Below, in pieces: positions 10,015-18,408 of a stretch of 64,000 nt of DNA. The notes under the pieces are model-generated. The model had not been told where the DNA came from, did no database searches, and was given only the letters and a program-made list of their open reading frames with translations. Within the stretch, counting starts at the first letter, position 1, and the number at the start of each line of letters is the position of its first letter. The stretch lies in NCBI GenBank assembly GCA_033344815.1, contig JAWPMR010000001.1:2714136-2778135 (forward strand), written 5' to 3'. Position numbers and translations under genes: made by a program. The DNA comes from Paracoccaceae bacterium. GTDB lineage: Bacteria; Pseudomonadota; Alphaproteobacteria; Rhodobacterales; Rhodobacteraceae.

Positions 10015-11298
10015 GTGTCAGATAGATCACCCATACCCGGCGAAATGGTTTGTTCCGATAATCGGGACGAACCGATGCTGGTTCTGGTTGTGGACGACAG
10101 CCGCCTTCAACGGAAAATCCTTTCGAGTTCACTTAAGCGTTGGGGCTATCGCGTAATGGAAGCTGCTTCTGGTGAAGCGGCGATGGAAATTTGCGCCATC
10201 CATTCTCCGGAACTGGTTTTGAGTGACTGGATGATGCCGGGCATGTCAGGCATTGAATTTTGCAAGGCATTCCGAGAGACCTCCGGAGAGGGGTACAGTT
10301 ATTTCATCTTGCTGACCTCCAAGAGTGAAAAAAACGAAGTTGCCGAAGGTTTGGACGCTGGTGCCGATGACTTTCTGACGAAACCGGTGGATGCGCATGA
10401 ATTGCGCGCGCGTATCACCGCAGGCGAACGCATTTTGGCTATGCAACGGGAACTGACACTCAAGAACTTGATGATCACCGACACTCTGGATGAGTTGCAA
10501 AGACTCTACGATTCTCTTGATGGGGACCTTATCGAGGCCAAAAAACTGCAACAGTCGCTTGTCCCAGAACGTTTCAGATCGTTCGATGAAGGTGACTTGT
10601 CACTGCATTTGCGCTCTAGCGGTCATGTTGGCGGCGATTTGGTCGGATTTTACCCGGCAGCTGCGGGACATCTTGGTCTCTTTGCAATTGACGTTTCTGG
10701 TCATGGCGTAAGCTCCGCATTGATGACGGCGCGGTTGGCCGGCTATCTGTCAGCGACTGCTCTTGATCAAAACGTTGCACTTCAAAAACTGCCTGACGGA
10801 AGTTTTTGCTCGCGGCCGCCCTCTGAGGCTATCAAGACGCTGAATGAACTGGTGCTAGGTGAGATGGAGACAGAGCACTATTTCACACTTATGCTGGTCA
10901 ATATTGATCTGAATACCGGAAAGGTCTTGATCGGTCAGGCCGGCCAGCCCCACCCCGTCATTCAACGAAAATCCGGCGCTATCGAGCAGGATGGATCCGG
11001 TGGATTCCCTGTAGGTCTGATCTCGGGGGTGGATTTTTCCCAGTTTGAGCTGCAGCTTCATCCCGGAGACAGGCTTGCGATCCTGTCAGATGGCGTCACC
11101 GAGTGCCCCTTGGCAGATGGGACGCTTTTGGGTGAGGAGGGACTCGAGTGGATTTTGATGAAACTCCAGACGACGGCGGGCGCAGCTTTCTTTGATGCTT
11201 TGATGGTCTCACTGACCGAGGTATCGGGCCTGCGTGAATTCCCCGATGATGTTTCTGGTTTGCTCTTTGAATATCGCGGGCCCGTTCAGCCAAAATAG
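10015..11298 (+). CDS. Response regulator fused to PP2C/SpoIIE-type serine phosphatase
   Basis: A 427-aa two-domain signalling protein. The receiver domain covers about residues 20-140 with acidic pocket VVDDSR, phospho-acceptor D71 (LSDWMMPGMSG) and the conserved lysine in FLTKPV. A helical linker follows, then a SpoIIE/RsbU-type PP2C phosphatase from about residue 190, with metal-binding GGDLVG and DVSGHG motifs and LSDGVTE near the end. Such proteins usually dephosphorylate an anti-anti-sigma factor in partner-switching pathways. RbaY, which affects gene transfer agent production in Rhodobacter capsulatus, has the same architecture; orthology here is only an inference. The start is GTG at 10015; an ATG ten codons later is an alternative. 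The 3' end overlaps the convergent Nudix gene by 13 bp. Confidence 0.88.
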   Translation: MSDRSPIPGEMVCSDNRDEPMLVLVVDDSRLQRKILSSSLKRWGYRVMEAASGEAAMEICAIHSPELVLSDWMMPGMSGIEFCKAFRETSGEGYSYFILLTSKSEKNEVAEGLDAGADDFLTKPVDAHELRARITAGERILAMQRELTLKNLMITDTLDELQRLYDSLDGDLIEAKKLQQSLVPERFRSFDEGDLSLHLRSSGHVGGDLVGFYPAAAGHLGLFAIDVSGHGVSSALMTARLAGYLSATALDQNVALQKLPDGSFCSRPPSEAIKTLNELVLGEMETEHYFTLMLVNIDLNTGKVLIGQAGQPHPVIQRKSGAIEQDGSGGFPVGLISGVDFSQFELQLHPGDRLAILSDGVTECPLADGTLLGEEGLEWILMKLQTTAGAAFFDALMVSLTEVSGLREFPDDVSGLLFEYRGPVQPK

Positions 11299-11744
11299 CG
11301 CGTCACGAACATCCTATCTCCATCATTGCCCATTAAAGCCACTGCCTCTTGCGGCGATACAACCAGCGTTTCATGGTCCGCCTCTATCGGTGCGCTGAGG
11401 GGGTAGACCGGGCGCGCAACAAATACGTGACATATCTTTTCCGCCCAAAGATCATAATCTGGCATGAACGCAAATCTACGGAACGTTCCCAGTCTGCGCG
11501 GGCTGGAAATACGCCATCCTGTCTCTTCCATGACTTCGCGGTGCAATGCTTGAATGGCGCTCTCGCCTGCGTCAATTCCGCCGCCCGGTAGCTGGATGTC
11601 AACGATATCCGCGATCTGTACAGTCAACAGGATACCGCCATCAAGCGGTAAAATTGCATAGGCGCCAGGCCTTCTGGTGTAACGTTGGTTTGCGTGTGGT
11701 GCATGTCCGACGCGCATGATCATTCTGGCTCGCCCTCTTTTCAT
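11286..11744 (-). CDS. Nudix hydrolase
   Basis: A 152-aa Nudix protein. The box G-x5-E-x7-REVMEETGW is complete at about residues 55-77, so it should hydrolyse a nucleoside diphosphate linked to another group; the substrate is not predictable. An open frame extends upstream to 12020, but that part is antisense to hslO and looks non-coding; the start at MKRGRARM (11744) fits the family and leaves 60 bp to the divergent hslO start. ATGs at 11723 and 11717 are alternatives. The 3' end overlaps the response-regulator/PP2C gene. Confidence 0.82.
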   Translation of the reverse strand: MKRGRARMIMRVGHAPHANQRYTRRPGAYAILPLDGGILLTVQIADIVDIQLPGGGIDAGESAIQALHREVMEETGWRISSPRRLGTFRRFAFMPDYDLWAEKICHVFVARPVYPLSAPIEADHETLVVSPQEAVALMGNDGDRMFVTRYFG

Positions 11745-11804
11745 CGCTCGCAAGACGTTTATATGGTGCCGGTATGCCAACCCTTTGGCGATAAGGAAAC
11801 CCCA

Positions 11805-12788
11805 ATGACACTCGGACATCAGATCGCGTGGGACGATACGGTCCTGCCATTTCAACTCGACGCCAGCGATATTCGGGGACGGATTGCGCGGCTGGACGGG
11901 GCGTTGAATGGCATCCTGAAACAGCATGACTATCCACCACAGGTCGAGGCTCTGGTGGCGGAGATGGCTGTCCTGACCGCTTTGATTGGTCAAACCATCA
12001 AACTGCGCTGGAAACTGCAATTGCAGGTCCAGTCAAAAGGCGCCGTGCGCATGATTTCTACTGACTATTACGGCCCCGAAAAGGATGGTGATGTGGCGCG
12101 TATCAGAGCCTATGCGAGCTATGATGCGGACCGGTTGACCGATGAACCGCCCTTTGATCAGGTTGGTGAGGGTTACTTTGCGATCATGATTGATCAGGGC
12201 AAAGGCATGACGCCGTATCAAGGGATCACGCCCCTGGAGGGGGGTTCGCTTGCAGCCTGTGCCGAGACCTATTTTGCACAATCTGAACAGCTGCCAACGC
12301 GGTTCGCGTTAAGTTTTGGGAAATCCACGGAACCCGGTGTACCTGAGCACTGGCGGGCCGGGGGTGTTATGTTGCAGCACATTCCCAAAGCCTCGCCTTT
12401 TGTCGCGCAGGGCGAAGGGTCGGGTGAATCGCTGTCCGCATCCGATCTGGTACACGACGATGAGGCTGAAAACTGGAACCGGGTTAACATTCTGCTCGAT
12501 ACGGTCGATGATCTCGAACTTATTGGTCCGAGTTTGGGTCCAAATGACTTGTTGTTGCGCTTGTTTCATGAAGAGCAGCCAAGGGTCTACGATGCGCAGG
12601 CTGTACAATTTGGATGTACCTGTTCAGAGGATCGTGTACGCCAAAGCTTGTCGATCTATTCGGCGCGCGACATCGAAACCATGACGACCGATGCAGGACG
12701 GGTGACCGCGGACTGTCAGTTCTGCGGTGCGCATTACGACCTTGATCCCGCCTCGGTTGGGTTCGAGGCCCAGCAGGATGACGCGTGA
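11805..12788 (+). CDS. hslO: Redox-regulated chaperonin Hsp33
   Basis: A holdase chaperone switched on by oxidation that protects cytoplasmic proteins from oxidative unfolding. The 327-aa protein ends with the zinc-binding redox switch CxC (C271, C273) followed by CxxC (C304, C307), the pattern that defines the family. The start at MTLGHQIAW is chosen; an in-frame ATG at 11685 would run into the divergent Nudix gene and adds a non-homologous stretch. It heads a tight run with the CoA-pyrophosphatase-type Nudix gene (11-bp overlap) and cca (25-bp overlap), so these three are probably translated from one mRNA. Confidence 0.95.
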   Translation: MTLGHQIAWDDTVLPFQLDASDIRGRIARLDGALNGILKQHDYPPQVEALVAEMAVLTALIGQTIKLRWKLQLQVQSKGAVRMISTDYYGPEKDGDVARIRAYASYDADRLTDEPPFDQVGEGYFAIMIDQGKGMTPYQGITPLEGGSLAACAETYFAQSEQLPTRFALSFGKSTEPGVPEHWRAGGVMLQHIPKASPFVAQGEGSGESLSASDLVHDDEAENWNRVNILLDTVDDLELIGPSLGPNDLLLRLFHEEQPRVYDAQAVQFGCTCSEDRVRQSLSIYSARDIETMTTDAGRVTADCQFCGAHYDLDPASVGFEAQQDDA

Positions 12789-13374
12789 TCTCCATGCGCT
12801 CCGGGCGGCTCTTGAACGTCCGGGGCGTGCATCATCGGATTTTGACCTGAATCCGGAAACGGTTCTGCCTGCTGGGCGGAAATTGCGTCCGGCGGGCGTT
12901 CTGGCGCCGATTATACGAAAACATGACGATTTACATCTACTGCTGACCAAACGGTCGTCTGCTTTGAAACACCACCCTGGTCAGATCGCATTTCCTGGCG
13001 GCAAACAGGATGAAACTGATGCCGATGTTATTGCCGCAGCGCTCCGGGAAGCACATGAAGAAATTGGCCTGCCCCAGGATAAAGTAGAAGTCCTGGGCAG
13101 CCTGCCGGCGCATGAGACGGTGACGGGCTTCCTGGTCACGCCCGTTATTGGTTTTGTAACGTCGCACTTCGACATCACACCCGAAAAAGGCGAGGTGGAT
13201 GAGGTATTTTCCGTCCCGCTCGCGCATGTGCTGGACGAGGCCAAATACGTTGTTCAATCGCGGCGCTGGCGAGGATCAAATCGATCCTACTATGCGGTTC
13301 CCTATGGTCCCTATTACATCTGGGGTGCAACTGCGCGTATGCTGCGCGCATGGACCGATCAGATCTCACGATAA
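12778..13374 (+). CDS. Nudix hydrolase, CoA pyrophosphatase (NudL/PCD1) type
   Basis: 198 aa. It carries the NuCoA motif LLTKRSSALKHHPGQIAFPGG directly upstream of a Nudix box ending in REAHEEIGL. In this subfamily the reaction is cleavage of CoA and acyl-CoA to 4'-phosphopantetheine and 3',5'-ADP. The start at 12778 overlaps the end of hslO by 11 bp in another frame; an in-frame ATG at 12727 lies deep inside hslO and is unlikely. The 3' end overlaps the start of cca by 25 bp. The class is secure; the physiological substrate is inferred from the family. Confidence 0.88.
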   Translation: MTRDLHALRAALERPGRASSDFDLNPETVLPAGRKLRPAGVLAPIIRKHDDLHLLLTKRSSALKHHPGQIAFPGGKQDETDADVIAAALREAHEEIGLPQDKVEVLGSLPAHETVTGFLVTPVIGFVTSHFDITPEKGEVDEVFSVPLAHVLDEAKYVVQSRRWRGSNRSYYAVPYGPYYIWGATARMLRAWTDQISR

Positions 13375-14531
13375 TTCCACCAGACACGGCGTGGCTCAAG
13401 AATGCGCCCCTGCAATCTGTGTGTCGCGCAATCAGTATTGAGGGCGCAAAGATCTACTTTGTGGGCGGTTGTGTCCGGGATGCGATTTTGGGTGTGCAGG
13501 GCTCTGACATTGATCTGGCCACCGACGCGACACCGCATGACGTGACAAGACTGGCACGGGCAGCTGACTTCAAAGTAGTCCCAACCGGGATTGAGCATGG
13601 AACGGTCACGGTTATTGCCAACGGAACGGGGTATGAAATCACAACGTTTCGAAAGGACGTGAAGACACATGGCCGTCGCGCCGAAGTGGAATTTTGTGCC
13701 GATATCGCATCAGACGCAGCTCGACGGGATTTCACGCTTAACGCATTATACGCAACGCCGCAGGGGGAAATCTTGGATCCATTGGGAACCGGTGTTGAAG
13801 ACTGTCTGGCAAGGCGCATCAAGTTCATTGAAGATGCCGGCGCGCGTATTCGCGAGGATTACCTGCGCATTCTGAGGTATTTTCGGTTCCATGCCTGGTA
13901 TGCCGACCGTGAACAAGGGTTTGACGCGGATGCTTTGGATGCCGTCGCGCAGAACGCGCAAGGGTTGGAGAGTCTGTCCGGCGAAAGAATCGGTGCGGAG
14001 ATGCGCAAACTGCTCTCCGCTCCGGATCCAACGCGGGTCGTCGCGACGATGCAGCAGACAGGCACTTTGCAGCGCATACTGCCGGGAAGTGACAGCGCGA
14101 TGTTGTTTCCAGTTGTCCATCTAGAGGCGCGTTTGAATGCCCCTCCGGATTGGCGTCTGCGTTTGGCAGCCTTGGATGGCGACGCCGTCAGCACTCGTTT
14201 GCGGTTGAGTCGCCGAGACGCAGAGGTGCTGGACAGACTGCGCGCGGCTATGGGCGATATGATGCCTGTTGCCGAAGTTGCCTATCGCTATGGCGTCGAA
14301 ATTGCCAGCGGCGCGCTTGTCCTGCGGGCCGTTTTGGCAAATCAACCACTGGAGCCGGCAGCACTCATTCCCTTGGAAACAGCAGCACAAGCGCAGTTTC
14401 CAGTGAAGGCCAAAGACCTGATGCCGGGTCTCAGTGGTAAGGCGCTGGGCGAGCGTTTGGACGCGCTTGAACGGCATTGGGTGGCCTCGGATTTTCAGCT
14501 CACACGAGATGAGTTGATGACACTTGAATGA
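13350..14531 (+). CDS. cca: CCA tRNA nucleotidyltransferase / poly(A) polymerase family protein
   Basis: Adds or repairs the CCA end of tRNAs. The 393-aa protein has the class II nucleotidyltransferase core: GGCVRDAILG near residues 38-47 and the metal-binding DIDLATDATP, followed by the RRDFTLNALY segment and the RILRYFRFHAWY helix of the neck domain. No HD phosphohydrolase domain is apparent. The start overlaps the upstream Nudix gene by 25 bp; it gives a sensible N-terminus and no closer start is clearly better. In a genome with CCA-encoding tRNAs it would act in repair; that is not visible here. Confidence 0.88.
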   Translation: MDRSDLTIIPPDTAWLKNAPLQSVCRAISIEGAKIYFVGGCVRDAILGVQGSDIDLATDATPHDVTRLARAADFKVVPTGIEHGTVTVIANGTGYEITTFRKDVKTHGRRAEVEFCADIASDAARRDFTLNALYATPQGEILDPLGTGVEDCLARRIKFIEDAGARIREDYLRILRYFRFHAWYADREQGFDADALDAVAQNAQGLESLSGERIGAEMRKLLSAPDPTRVVATMQQTGTLQRILPGSDSAMLFPVVHLEARLNAPPDWRLRLAALDGDAVSTRLRLSRRDAEVLDRLRAAMGDMMPVAEVAYRYGVEIASGALVLRAVLANQPLEPAALIPLETAAQAQFPVKAKDLMPGLSGKALGERLDALERHWVASDFQLTRDELMTLE

Positions 14532-14572
14532 AACGGTCGACAAATTGCTATTCGTTTTGTAGAAGCGACGTC

Positions 14573-14620
14573 ATGAATACGGAGGAATACGAAATGTATC
14601 GCGGGATCTGGTTCGGCTGA
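14573..14620 (+). other. Candidate short leader ORF before the ABC exporter pair
   Basis: Within the 169-bp gap between cca and the first ABC gene there is an ATG at 14594 preceded by a near-ideal GGAGGA site (7-8 bp spacing) that opens an eight-codon frame, MYRGIWFG, stopping at 14620. An in-frame ATG at 14573 would make it 15 codons. The stop codon sits in a hairpin, TCGGC-TGAA-GCCGA. The downstream ABC gene itself has a poor ribosome binding site. A regulatory leader is an inference from this arrangement; no conservation data are available. Confidence 0.35.
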
Positions 14621-14700
14621 AGCCGACATAACCCAGTTCGCTTAGGCTCTGCAGCGCAGCGCCCGATCATTTTGCATATTCCATCGTAAGGCTTCCCGCT

Positions 14701-16539
14701 ATGTTCCGTTTTTTCGAACAACTTGTTGACCCCTATACCGCCTATTCGGACACGGATAATCCGCCGCAAAAATTGTGGCCGTTTCTTTGGCAATTCTCTC
14801 AGCCGTTCAAAGCGGTCTTTTTCTGGGCGGGTTTGATGTCCATCATCGTGGCCGCGATTGAGGTTGGTCTGATCTATTACATGGGCCGGGTTGTGGATCT
14901 TTTGGAAGGTGATCCGGCGGCTTTTTGGGACGCATACGGACTGGAGCTGGGGCTTGCCGCGCTCTTCATCTTGCTTGTTCGACCGCTGCTGCAAGCACTC
15001 GACGTGGCACTCCTCAACAACACCATCTTACCCAATTTCGGGACACTGATCCGGTGGCGCGCGCATCGGCAGGTTTTGCGGCAATCAGTCGGTTGGTTCG
15101 AGAATGATTTCGCTGGTCGTGTGGCCAATCGGATCATGCAGACACCGCCAGCAGCGGGTGAAGTTGTGTTTCAGGTCTTCGATGCCATCTCGTTTTCGTT
15201 GGCGTATTTGCTGGGGGCAGCGATTTTGCTGTCGACTTCGGATCCGCGGTTGCTGTTGCCGTTGCTTGGGTGGTTCGGTCTGTATCTGCTCCTGTTGCGA
15301 TGGACAGTGAAACGCGTTGGGCCCGCGTCACAAGCGGCGTCAAATGCGCGCTCGCTGGTGACCGGCCGGGTGGTTGATGCCTACACGAATATTCATTCCG
15401 TCAAGATGTTCGCGCATCATGAACAGGAACTCGAGTATGCCAAAGAGGCCATCGAAGAGACACGCGTCACTTTTCAGAAGGAAATGCGCATTTTCACGGT
15501 GATGGACGTGACCCTTGTGGCGCTCAACGGGATGCTGATCATTGGCGTGGTGGGTTGGGCAATCCTATTGTGGTCTCAGGGGTCGGCCAGCGTCGGTGTC
15601 GTCGCGGCAGCCACGGCTCTCAGTCTGCGCCTGAATGCGATGACGGGGTGGATCATGTGGGCGCTGACCACGTTTTTCCGAGAATTAGGCGTTGTGGCAG
15701 AAGGCATGGAGACCATCGCGCAGCCCATCACCCTGACCGATTCTGCTGATGCAAAGCCATTGCATCTGACGCAAGGCACCATTGAGATTAAACAATTGTC
15801 TCACCACTATGGGCGTGACTCGGGCGGATTGGATCGGATCAATCTGACGATCCGGCGGGGAGAAAAAATTGGTCTGGTTGGTCGTTCCGGGGCGGGGAAG
15901 TCCACGCTTGTTAAACTGTTGTTGCGGTTTTACGACCCCGAAGGCGGTCAGATCCTGATCGATGGGCAAGACATCACAAAGGTCCAGCAGGATAGTCTGC
16001 GGTCCGCCATTGGTATGGTGCAACAGGACAGTTCGCTTTTGCACAGATCTGTACGAGACAACATTCGTTATGGTCGAACTGATGCCAGCGAGTCGGATGT
16101 TTTTGCGGCTGCGAAACAGGGGCAAGCGCATGAGTTTATCCTGGACCTTGAAGACCCTGAAGGACGCAGAGGATACGAGGCCCAGGTTGGTGAACGTGGC
16201 GTGAAACTCTCTGGCGGACAGCGCCAGCGGGTAACGTTGGCGCGGGTGATACTGAAGGACGCACCGATCTTGCTGCTGGATGAGGCGACCAGCGCGCTTG
16301 ATAGTGAAGTTGAGGCGGCCATTCAGGATACACTCTATGGGATGATGGAGGGAAAAACCGTGATCGCCATCGCGCACCGGCTTTCCACGATCGCACAGAT
16401 GGACCGGATTCTTGTGCTGGATCAGGGGCGCATCGTTGAAGATGGCAGCCATGACGCGCTTTTGGCCCGGAGTGGACTATATGCTCAGTTCTGGGCCCGG
16501 CAGTCGGGCGGATTTTTAACCATCGAGGAGGCGTCGTGA
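14701..16539 (+). CDS. ABC transporter, fused permease and ATP-binding protein (first of pair)
   Basis: A 612-aa half-transporter of the type I exporter (MsbA/MDR-like) fold. Residues 1 to about 340 hold the six-helix membrane domain, and the ATPase domain follows. Walker A GRSGAGKST is near residue 392, the signature LSGGQRQR near 503 and Walker B ILLLDEATSALD near 523, all canonical. The second gene starts inside its stop codon (GTGA overlap), and the two proteins are similar in length and layout, which points to a heterodimeric exporter, possibly for a lipid or peptide. The substrate is unknown. The ATG at 14701 lacks a good ribosome binding site and lies 80 bp after a candidate leader ORF. 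Confidence 0.9.
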   Translation: MFRFFEQLVDPYTAYSDTDNPPQKLWPFLWQFSQPFKAVFFWAGLMSIIVAAIEVGLIYYMGRVVDLLEGDPAAFWDAYGLELGLAALFILLVRPLLQALDVALLNNTILPNFGTLIRWRAHRQVLRQSVGWFENDFAGRVANRIMQTPPAAGEVVFQVFDAISFSLAYLLGAAILLSTSDPRLLLPLLGWFGLYLLLLRWTVKRVGPASQAASNARSLVTGRVVDAYTNIHSVKMFAHHEQELEYAKEAIEETRVTFQKEMRIFTVMDVTLVALNGMLIIGVVGWAILLWSQGSASVGVVAAATALSLRLNAMTGWIMWALTTFFRELGVVAEGMETIAQPITLTDSADAKPLHLTQGTIEIKQLSHHYGRDSGGLDRINLTIRRGEKIGLVGRSGAGKSTLVKLLLRFYDPEGGQILIDGQDITKVQQDSLRSAIGMVQQDSSLLHRSVRDNIRYGRTDASESDVFAAAKQGQAHEFILDLEDPEGRRGYEAQVGERGVKLSGGQRQRVTLARVILKDAPILLLDEATSALDSEVEAAIQDTLYGMMEGKTVIAIAHRLSTIAQMDRILVLDQGRIVEDGSHDALLARSGLYAQFWARQSGGFLTIEEAS

Positions 16540-18368
16540 GAATATCTGACTGGATCGACGCTTTTCGTTCCGCAGAAGGCCCGCCGCCTGAGACATTGGG
16601 CGGTTTCATGCGCTGGTGTCTTTCCGGATCATGGCCTGCGCTTTGGCTGGCTGCCTCTTTCTCCGCGGCGGCGGGGGCGATGGAGGCCGGCACGGCGCTG
16701 ATCCTCGGGATGGTCATCGACGCAACTGCGAGAACAGGACCAGAGCAGTTTTTTCAGGGTGAGAATTTGGTCGTCATAGGCGGCGCGATCGGGTTCTTTC
16801 TCATCGCGCGGCCCCTGTTGTTTGGACTGTCTGCTTCTGCCAATGCGATCATCGTGCAACCCAACGTAAACCCGCTTGTGTTATCGCGACTGCACCGCTG
16901 GACTCTGGGTCAGACCGTTGGATTTTTTGACGATGATTTCGCGGGCCGGATTGCGCAAAAACAGATGCAGGCCGCGCGCGCTGTCACCGATGTCGTATCC
17001 GAAGCGATCAATGTGGTGGCCTTCGCCCTCGCGTCGCTGGTTGGATCGGTCCTTTTGTTGTTTGCAATCGATTGGCGGGTTGCGTTGGGTTTTGCGGTCT
17101 GGCTGGTGGCCTATTTCGCAATGATCAACTGGTTTTTGCCGCGGATCCGCAAACGGGCAGCCGGACGTGCCGGCGCGCGCGCGCTGGTGTCTGGCCAGGT
17201 GGTCGACACAATTACCAACATCAAGACAGTTAAGCTTTTTGCCCATGCCGAACATGAAGACCGCGCGGCACTGGGTGCAATGCAGGCGTTCCGATTCCGT
17301 GCTTTGGAATTTGGGTACCTGGCGGCGGGGTTTCGATTCGCATTGATGACCTTGGCGGGTGTGTTACCGGTTTTGCTGTTGGGTGGCACGATCATGCTGT
17401 GGCAGGCCGGGCAGGCATCGCAAGGGGATATTGTGGCAGCCGGTGCGGTAGCGATCCGGATCGCTCAAATGACAGGCTGGGTCAGTTTCACACTCATGGC
17501 GATTTACTCCAATATCGGTGAGATCGAAGATGGTATTCGTACCCTGACGCCCCGCAACCGTGTCGAGGATGACGCAGACGCCTGCGACCTCATAGTTCCG
17601 AATGGTGAGATTCTGCTGCGCAACCTCGGGTTTGCTTACGGGCGGGATAAGGGCGGTGTTCGGGGCATCGATCTGAAAGTCCACGCTGGTGAAAAAATTG
17701 GCATTGTCGGCGCGTCTGGTGTTGGTAAGTCCACGTTGGTTGCATTGCTTTTACGGCTTTATGATGCGGAGGAGGGCGCGATAGAGATCGACGGGCAAAA
17801 CATTACCAAGGTCTCCCAGGAAAGCCTTCGGCGCAATATCGGGATGGTGACGCAGGAGACCGCGATGTTCAACCGATCTGCCAGTGACAACATCATGTAT
17901 GGTCGTCCGGATGCAACACCTGAGGAGGTCGTGGCTGCTGCTCGGAAAGCCGAGGCCCATGATTTCATCCTTGATCTGGTCGATCATAGAGGCCGCACAG
18001 GATATGATGCTCATCTGGGCGAAAGGGGTGTCAAACTGTCGGGTGGGCAACGCCAACGCATCGCCCTGGCGCGTGCCATTCTGAAAGATGCGCCAATTTT
18101 AGTGTTGGATGAGGCGACCAGTGCTTTGGACAGCGAGGTCGAGGCATCGATTCAAGCCGCACTTGAGCGTGTCATGGAAGGCAAAACGGTTCTCGCAATT
18201 GCGCATCGCCTTTCGACGCTGACCGAGATGGACCGCATCATTGTAATGGATGACGGTCAAATCGTGGAAAACGGCAATCACGATACACTCCTGGCGCAGG
18301 GCGGGCGCTATGCACAGTATTGGGAACGCCAGTCGGGTGGCTTCATCAGAACGCAAGCCGCAGAATAA
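16536..18368 (+). CDS. ABC transporter, fused permease and ATP-binding protein (second of pair)
   Basis: A 610-aa type I exporter half-transporter. The membrane domain lies in the first 330 or so residues. The ATPase has Walker A GASGVGKST near residue 390, signature LSGGQRQR near 501 and Walker B ILVLDEATSALD near 522. Both members of the pair keep intact catalytic motifs, so neither is a degenerate-site partner. Start codon is GTG at 16536, overlapping the stop of the first gene by four bases and preceded by GAGGAG, which argues for translational coupling and equal expression. Substrate unknown. Confidence 0.9.
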   Translation: MRISDWIDAFRSAEGPPPETLGGFMRWCLSGSWPALWLAASFSAAAGAMEAGTALILGMVIDATARTGPEQFFQGENLVVIGGAIGFFLIARPLLFGLSASANAIIVQPNVNPLVLSRLHRWTLGQTVGFFDDDFAGRIAQKQMQAARAVTDVVSEAINVVAFALASLVGSVLLLFAIDWRVALGFAVWLVAYFAMINWFLPRIRKRAAGRAGARALVSGQVVDTITNIKTVKLFAHAEHEDRAALGAMQAFRFRALEFGYLAAGFRFALMTLAGVLPVLLLGGTIMLWQAGQASQGDIVAAGAVAIRIAQMTGWVSFTLMAIYSNIGEIEDGIRTLTPRNRVEDDADACDLIVPNGEILLRNLGFAYGRDKGGVRGIDLKVHAGEKIGIVGASGVGKSTLVALLLRLYDAEEGAIEIDGQNITKVSQESLRRNIGMVTQETAMFNRSASDNIMYGRPDATPEEVVAAARKAEAHDFILDLVDHRGRTGYDAHLGERGVKLSGGQRQRIALARAILKDAPILVLDEATSALDSEVEASIQAALERVMEGKTVLAIAHRLSTLTEMDRIIVMDDGQIVENGNHDTLLAQGGRYAQYWERQSGGFIRTQAAE

Positions 18369-18408
18369 GGGCTGTTGTATCGGCGCGTCCTGCCGTAAGT
18401 CCGGCGCC

